From Gemmatimonadota bacterium (GTDB lineage: Bacteria > GCA-2686955): a stretch of DNA of 19,048 bases. The stretch covers positions 1 to 19,048 of the forward strand of contig JALXCG010000460.1 of assembly GCA_026991065.1 (NCBI GenBank), in the 5' to 3' direction. The translations under genes were made by a program, and so were the position numbers. This document shows, piece after piece, positions 14,870 through 19,048 of this stretch. Below the pieces are notes generated by a model. It was not told where the DNA came from. It ran no database searches and worked only from the letters and a program-made list of their open reading frames with translations. Every line of letters starts with the position of its first letter. Position 1 is the first letter of the stretch.

Positions 14870-15358
14870 TTGCCTGCGAGTAGGGTGATCGGTATTGACC
14901 CCGGTCTGGCGTGCACCGGCGTGGGCATCATCGAGTACCATGAGCGCCGGTTTCGGTTGGTTCATCAGAGCGTGATTCGCTCTTCGACGGAATTGCCGAT
15001 CGCAGTACGTTTGCTGAGGATCCACAGAGGGATCCGGGAAGTGATGGCGCAGCACCGAATCGACGCTGCGGCGATCGAATCGGTGTTCGTTGGGCACAGC
15101 GCGCGTTCAGCTCTGGCGCTTGGCCATGCGCGTGCCGCTGCGATGCTGGCTTTGGCCTGGGATGGTCTCCCGGTTGGCGAGTACTCGCCGGCGGAGGTGA
15201 AGCGCGCAGTCGGCGCGGGTGGGCGGGGAAGCAAGGAGCAGGTGCATGACCTCGTTAAGATGCTCTTGGCCGGAGTGAAGGGGCGGTTGCCGAATGATGC
15301 CGCGGATGCGCTGGCCGTTGCGATCTGCCACGTCAATCGCACCGGAGGTCGAAGATGA
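14870..15358 (+). CDS. ruvC: RuvC, Holliday-junction resolvase
   Basis: RuvC is a dimeric endonuclease that cuts Holliday junctions delivered by RuvAB. From the TTG at 14870 the product is 162 residues, normal for RuvC. The four catalytic acids are present: Asp10 in VIGIDPGLACTG, Glu70 in AAIESVFVG, and Asp143 and Asp146 in PNDAADALAVAICH. The start is uncertain. TTG 14870 lies 4 bases after the yebC stop, with GAGG 12 bases upstream inside yebC. A GTG at 14885 would leave almost nothing before the first strand, and an ATG at 14840 would overlap yebC. The stop overlaps the ruvA start by 4 bases, so the two are translationally coupled. Confidence 0.94.
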   Translation: MPASRVIGIDPGLACTGVGIIEYHERRFRLVHQSVIRSSTELPIAVRLLRIHRGIREVMAQHRIDAAAIESVFVGHSARSALALGHARAAAMLALAWDGLPVGEYSPAEVKRAVGAGGRGSKEQVHDLVKMLLAGVKGRLPNDAADALAVAICHVNRTGGRR

Positions 15359-15963
15359 TTGAGGCGGTCCGGGGAAGGTTGGTGCGCATCGATGAGGCCA
15401 GCATCGTTGTTGAGGTCGGAGGGATCTCGCTGGCGCTCTCGGTTCCACCATCGAATGCGTTGTTGCAGCGGTCGGTTGGCGAGGATATCGCTGTTCCCAC
15501 CTACCTCCACGTGCGCGATGACGGCATGGAGCTTTTCGGGTTTCACGATGAAGATGAGCGCAGACTCTTTCTGGCACTGCGCAAAGTCGCGGGTATTGGT
15601 CCGCGTTTGGCCCTCTCCATTGTTGGTGCGCTGCCGCCGCGCACCGTACAGGCGGCGGTGACTTCCGGTGATCTGCGTACTCTGCAACGGGCACCAGGAG
15701 TCGGGAAGAAGCTGGCCCAGCGCTTGATCCTCGAACTGAAGGACAAGCTTGCTTTTGCTGAGATCGATGGTGGTGATCCGGCAGTCGCGACCCAGCCCTC
15801 TCCCCGTTCCGGGAATTGGCACGACGCCGCACTCGCACTGGCGACACTGGGCTTCGATGCTGGCCAGATCGATCGGGCATTGGCGTCCGTGCGCCGGGAC
15901 GTCGCCGAAACCGCCGCAGTAAGTACTATAGTTCAGGCAGCTTTACGATGGTTGCGGAGTTAG
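15355..15963 (+). CDS. ruvA: RuvA, Holliday-junction recognition subunit
   Basis: RuvA tetramers hold the four-way junction open and load the RuvB motor. The 202-residue product has the N-terminal OB domain (about 1-63, starting [23 protein letters not shown] by family pattern and ending [14 protein letters not shown]). Two helix-hairpin-helix motifs follow, around [14 protein letters not shown] (78-91) and [23 protein letters not shown] (110-132). A Pro/Gly linker at about 138-153 leads to the C-terminal RuvB-binding domain (about 155-202, [21 protein letters not shown]). Length matches the family. It overlaps ruvC by 4 bases and is one base from ruvB. Confidence 0.97.
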   Translation: MIEAVRGRLVRIDEASIVVEVGGISLALSVPPSNALLQRSVGEDIAVPTYLHVRDDGMELFGFHDEDERRLFLALRKVAGIGPRLALSIVGALPPRTVQAAVTSGDLRTLQRAPGVGKKLAQRLILELKDKLAFAEIDGGDPAVATQPSPRSGNWHDAALALATLGFDAGQIDRALASVRRDVAETAAVSTIVQAALRWLRS

Positions 15964-15964
15964 T

Positions 15965-16990
15965 ATGGAGCGCCTTGGATCAGCGGACGCATTCGTGGAT
16001 GAAACCGAATTCGAGCGGTCGCTACGCCCGCGGCGGCTGAGTGAATTCATCGGGCAAGAGCGGCTAACGCAAAATCTCAGGGTGTTCATCCAGGCAGCCC
16101 GCGGCCGCAACGAGCCACTTGACCATGTGCTTCTCTCCGGTCCACCGGGGCTGGGGAAGACGACTCTCGCGGGGATCTTGGCCAATGAACTGGAAGTGGA
16201 GTTGCACACTACGTCCGGGCCAGCGATCGAAAAGGCGGGCGATCTTGCGGGAATGCTTACGAACCTGGGTCCGCGCGACGTGCTCTTCATCGATGAGATC
16301 CACCGCATGGGCACAGTGGTCGAGGAGTATCTCTACTCAGCGATGGAGGATTTTGAACTCGATATCATGATCGACTCCGGCCCCGCCGCCCGGAGCGTGA
16401 AGCTTACGCTTGCGCCCTTTACTCTGGTAGGTGCGACCACGCGTTCAGGATTGCTGTCATCGCCGATGCGGTCTCGGTTCGGAATAGGTTGCCACCTGGA
16501 ACACTATGCAGAAAAGTCACTCGCGGCGATCGTTGAACGCTCGAGCCGGCTCTTGGACGTCGAAATCGATGTGGAGGCGGCGGCTGAGATTGCCCGCCGT
16601 TCGCGGGGAACGCCACGCGTCGCCAATCGGTTGCTGCGCCGGGTTCGCGACTTCGCTCAGGTCGATGGCAGCGGTCGAATCGACAGCCCAATCGTGAGAA
16701 GTAGTCTGGCGCGTCTCGACGTTGACCATCGCGGTCTGGATGATCTCGATCAGCGCTTGCTGCGAACCTTGATTCTCAAATTCGGCGGCGGACCGGTGGG
16801 GCTCAGCAATTTGGCGGTGGCGCTGGGGGAGGAAAAAGACACTCTGGCAGAGGTTGTTGAGCCATTCCTTATCATGGAAGGTTTCCTGGTCAGAACGCCG
16901 CGCGGGAGGGTGGCAACCGAAGCTTCCTACCAACACCTTGGATTGAAGTCCAAGTTCCCAGACGACCCGCAGGGAGGTCTGTTCCGGTGA
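15965..16990 (+). CDS. ruvB: RuvB, Holliday-junction branch-migration ATPase
   Basis: RuvB forms hexameric AAA+ rings that pump DNA through the RuvA-bound junction. The 341-residue product has Walker A GPPGLGKT (59-66), Walker B VLFIDEIH with Asp110 and Glu111, sensor 1 [10 protein letters not shown] (153-162), and SSPMRSRFG with the likely arginine finger at Arg171. Sensor 2 lies in [17 protein letters not shown] (214-230), and the C-terminal winged-helix domain covers about 255-335 ([17 protein letters not shown]). The ending SYQHLGL is characteristic of the family. A GGAG about 7 bases before the ATG lies at the end of ruvA. The stop overlaps the queA GTG by 4 bases. Confidence 0.98.
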   Translation: MERLGSADAFVDETEFERSLRPRRLSEFIGQERLTQNLRVFIQAARGRNEPLDHVLLSGPPGLGKTTLAGILANELEVELHTTSGPAIEKAGDLAGMLTNLGPRDVLFIDEIHRMGTVVEEYLYSAMEDFELDIMIDSGPAARSVKLTLAPFTLVGATTRSGLLSSPMRSRFGIGCHLEHYAEKSLAAIVERSSRLLDVEIDVEAAAEIARRSRGTPRVANRLLRRVRDFAQVDGSGRIDSPIVRSSLARLDVDHRGLDDLDQRLLRTLILKFGGGPVGLSNLAVALGEEKDTLAEVVEPFLIMEGFLVRTPRGRVATEASYQHLGLKSKFPDDPQGGLFR

Positions 16991-18039
16991 TGGCAGACGG
17001 GAAGGAAACGCTGGCGGACTACGATTTCGATTTGCCGGAGCATCTGATCGCTCGCTACCCCGCCCCCTCGCGGGAGGCGGCTCGACTCCTGATTCTTGAC
17101 CGTGGGCGCGACACGCTCTCGTTTGGGAAGGTCCCAGATCTTGTTGGATGTCTTCGCGAGGGCGATCTGGTCATCAGAAACACGACTCGGGTTTTTCCCG
17201 CGCGTTTGCGCGGCAAGCGGGTCGATACCGGCGGGCGTGTGGAGGCGCTTCTGGTCGCGCCGCTTGCGGATGATACGTGGAGCGCACTGGTGCGTCCGGC
17301 GAGACGGCTTCGGCAGGGTGTAATGATCGAGTTTGCGGGGGGCTTGATGGCTCAAGTGGCAGGGAGTGGAGAGGGGGGGGAGCGCTCGCTCCGGTTCCAG
17401 TTGGCTGGGGCAGAACTGGATGCGTTGGTCGATGCCGTCGGGGAGATCCCACTGCCGCCCTATATCCGGCGCCCGGCCGAGGATCTCGACCGTGATCGCT
17501 ACCAAACCGTCTATGCGCAGACACGGGGGTCGGTGGCTGCGCCAACCGCTGGTCTGCATTTGACCACGGGGATGTTCGAGGAACTGCGTGCGCGTGGGGT
17601 GCGCGTAGCCGATCTGCTTCTGCACGTGGGGCCGGGGACGTTTCGCCCGGTTGGTGAGGCGGGCATTGAGCAGCACAAGATGCACCCGGAGACGTATCAT
17701 CTTCCGGCGGAGACTGCGCAGGAGATTGAACACACTCGGAGGGTTGGAGGGCGCGTGGTTGCCATCGGCACAACCGTCGCTCGGGTTCTGGAAACCTGCG
17801 CGATCGATAACCGCTGCGTTGCCCCCGCGACCGGTGTTACCCGGATCTTCATTCGACCGCCGCGGCGTCTCCAAGTTGTCGATGCACTGCTGACCAACTT
17901 TCACCTGCCGCGCTCTACCCTTCTGATGTTGGTTGCGGCGCTGGCGGGGCGCGAGCGGATTCTCAAGGCATACGAATCCGCGATCGAAGCTGGATTTCGG
18001 TTCTTCAGCTATGGCGATGCCATGCTCATCATTTCTTAG
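16987..18039 (+). CDS. queA: QueA, S-adenosylmethionine:tRNA ribosyltransferase-isomerase
   Basis: QueA transfers and isomerises the ribosyl group of SAM onto preQ1 in tRNA to give epoxyqueuosine. It acts after Tgt, which is encoded next. The 350-residue product has the family blocks [14 protein letters not shown] (14-27), [19 protein letters not shown] (60-78), IPLPPYIRR (154-162), [13 protein letters not shown] (181-193), [11 protein letters not shown] (212-222), [11 protein letters not shown] (230-240), and the C-terminal [21 protein letters not shown] and [10 protein letters not shown]. The GTG at 16987 is preferred because GGGAGG lies about 10 bases upstream and it gives a GTGA overlap with ruvB. 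The adjacent ATG at 16990 differs by one residue. Confidence 0.97.
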   Translation: MMADGKETLADYDFDLPEHLIARYPAPSREAARLLILDRGRDTLSFGKVPDLVGCLREGDLVIRNTTRVFPARLRGKRVDTGGRVEALLVAPLADDTWSALVRPARRLRQGVMIEFAGGLMAQVAGSGEGGERSLRFQLAGAELDALVDAVGEIPLPPYIRRPAEDLDRDRYQTVYAQTRGSVAAPTAGLHLTTGMFEELRARGVRVADLLLHVGPGTFRPVGEAGIEQHKMHPETYHLPAETAQEIEHTRRVGGRVVAIGTTVARVLETCAIDNRCVAPATGVTRIFIRPPRRLQVVDALLTNFHLPRSTLLMLVAALAGRERILKAYESAIEAGFRFFSYGDAMLIIS

Positions 18040-18102
18040 CGAAAACGGCGCCGAGATGCCGCCTGCGGGCCGATGGCTTTTTTCGTGGACACTCGATCAC
18101 TC

Positions 18103-19048
18103 ATGTCTTCTCCTTTCTCTTCTCCGTTCCGCTTCCAACTCCTTTGCACCGACCCCAGCGGGGCGCGTCGCGGGCGCATTCAGACGGCCCATGGTACGGT
18201 CGAAACCCCCTGCTTCATGCCCGTGGGAACGCTCGCGAATGTCAAGACCCAGACATGGGATGACTTACGCTCGTTGGGTGCACAGATGGTGCTGGCCAAT
18301 ACCTATCATCTCTATCTGCGGCCCGGGCATGAACTCATTGAGCAGATGGGCGGGTTCCACCGCTTCACCAGTTGGGATCGCGCGGTACTCACCGATTCGG
18401 GGGGATTCCAGGTCTATTCGCTCGCTGCCCACCGCAAGATCAAGGATGACGGTGTACAGTTTCGCAGTCATCTCGATGGCAGCTCGCACTTCTTTACTCC
18501 AGAGTTGGTCATGGGGATCCAGGCCGCACTGGGGGTCGATGTGGCAATGGCCTTCGACGAATGCTGTCCCTATCCCTCCACCCGCGAGTACGCTGCGCGA
18601 TCGATGGTAAGAACGCATCAGTGGGCTGAACGCTCATGGAAAGCCTGGCCGGTTGAGCACCACGGAGTTCCCTATGGCATCTGTCAGGGCGCGTTCGAGG
18701 AGGATCTCCGGGTTGAGTCAGCGCAGGCGATTGCAGCAATGCCCTTCGCGGGGGTTGCGGTCGGCGGGCTGGCCGTCGGAGAACCCAAGCCGGTGTTTTG
18801 GCGCATGCTGGATGTGGTGATGCCCCATCTGCCCGCACAGCGACCGCGATACCTGATGGGTGTCGGCTATCCCGATGACTTGGTGGAGGCGGTGGCTCGG
18901 GGAGTCGACCAATTCGACTGTGTGCTGCCGACACGCAATGCGCGGAAAGCGATGCTCTTTACTTCGCGGGGGCCGTTGATTGCCAAGGCGGCGCGCTACG
19001 CCCGAGATCAGGGGCCACCCGACCCGGAATGCACATGTCGCGTATGCT
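18103..19048 (+). CDS. tgt: Tgt, tRNA-guanine transglycosylase, 3' end beyond the window
   Basis: Tgt exchanges guanine-34 of GUN-anticodon tRNAs for preQ1, the first step on tRNA in queuosine synthesis. The visible 315 residues include TPCFMPVGT (35-43), VLTDSGGFQ with Asp98 (substrate and general base region), FDECCPYP with Asp152, GICQGAFEEDLR (192-203), GGLAVGEP, and FDCVLPTRNAR with the nucleophile Asp272. The zinc-binding cysteines Cys310, Cys312 and Cys315 are the last residues before the edge; the zinc-binding His lies outside. The ATG at 18103 is the natural start (RFQLLCTDPSGARRGRI follows soon after), although no clear ribosome site is seen in the 63-base gap after queA. Confidence 0.97.
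   Translation, partial: MSSPFSSPFRFQLLCTDPSGARRGRIQTAHGTVETPCFMPVGTLANVKTQTWDDLRSLGAQMVLANTYHLYLRPGHELIEQMGGFHRFTSWDRAVLTDSGGFQVYSLAAHRKIKDDGVQFRSHLDGSSHFFTPELVMGIQAALGVDVAMAFDECCPYPSTREYAARSMVRTHQWAERSWKAWPVEHHGVPYGICQGAFEEDLRVESAQAIAAMPFAGVAVGGLAVGEPKPVFWRMLDVVMPHLPAQRPRYLMGVGYPDDLVEAVARGVDQFDCVLPTRNARKAMLFTSRGPLIAKAARYARDQGPPDPECTCRVC

Noticed and set aside
16927-17904. Minus-strand open frame (325 codons) opposite queA
   Set aside because: QueA on the plus strand is unambiguous; the antisense translation has no family signature.
18040-18102. Possible terminator with a run of six T after queA
   Set aside because: The sequence before the T-run offers only very short stems (about 3 bp), and tgt follows 63 bases after queA, the usual co-transcribed order.

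Overview
The window looks like part of the chromosome of a diderm (Gram-negative-type) bacterium with GC-rich coding DNA. A near-complete type II secretion system (T2SS) implies an outer membrane. Its gene order and the yebC-ruvC-ruvA-ruvB-queA-tgt run recall deltaproteobacterial-type genomes (Desulfobacterota, Myxococcota and allied uncultured lineages). That assignment is an inference from layout, and the sequence alone does not fix the phylum. I see no RNA genes, CRISPR arrays, insertion sequences or phage genes.

Left half (about 1-9235, minus strand): one long T2SS operon transcribed right to left in the order gspE, F, G, H, I, J, K, L, M, C and the start of gspD, which runs off the left edge. 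From gspH to gspC every junction is a 4-base ATGA stop/start overlap, so translation is tightly coupled. The products cover the cytoplasmic ATPase (E), the inner-membrane platform (F, L, M), the pseudopilus (major G; minor H, I, J, K), the connector to the secretin (C) and, probably, the secretin (D). No prepilin peptidase gene (gspO/pilD) lies in the window. Unusual points are a GspC without a PDZ domain but with a strongly basic C-terminal tail, acidic insertions in GspH, GspI and GspJ, and Ala instead of Gly before the GspG cleavage site.

Middle (9236-11917): a divergent non-coding region of about 725 bases, then on the plus strand a short single-stranded DNA-binding protein, a 12-bp hairpin, a predicted lipoprotein, and another non-coding stretch of 500 bases with a long imperfect inverted repeat.

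Right half (11918-19048, plus strand): an EF-G-like GTPase of the paralogue (EF-G2-like) type whose switch II motif reads DTPGF instead of DTPGH, then yebC, then a tightly packed ruvC-ruvA-ruvB-queA-tgt run (Holliday-junction processing followed by queuosine tRNA modification). Tgt is cut by the right edge after the three zinc-binding cysteines.

Most of the window is core machinery in familiar order. I found no convincing new multi-gene system; the points worth a second look are variant features of known proteins and two structured non-coding regions.
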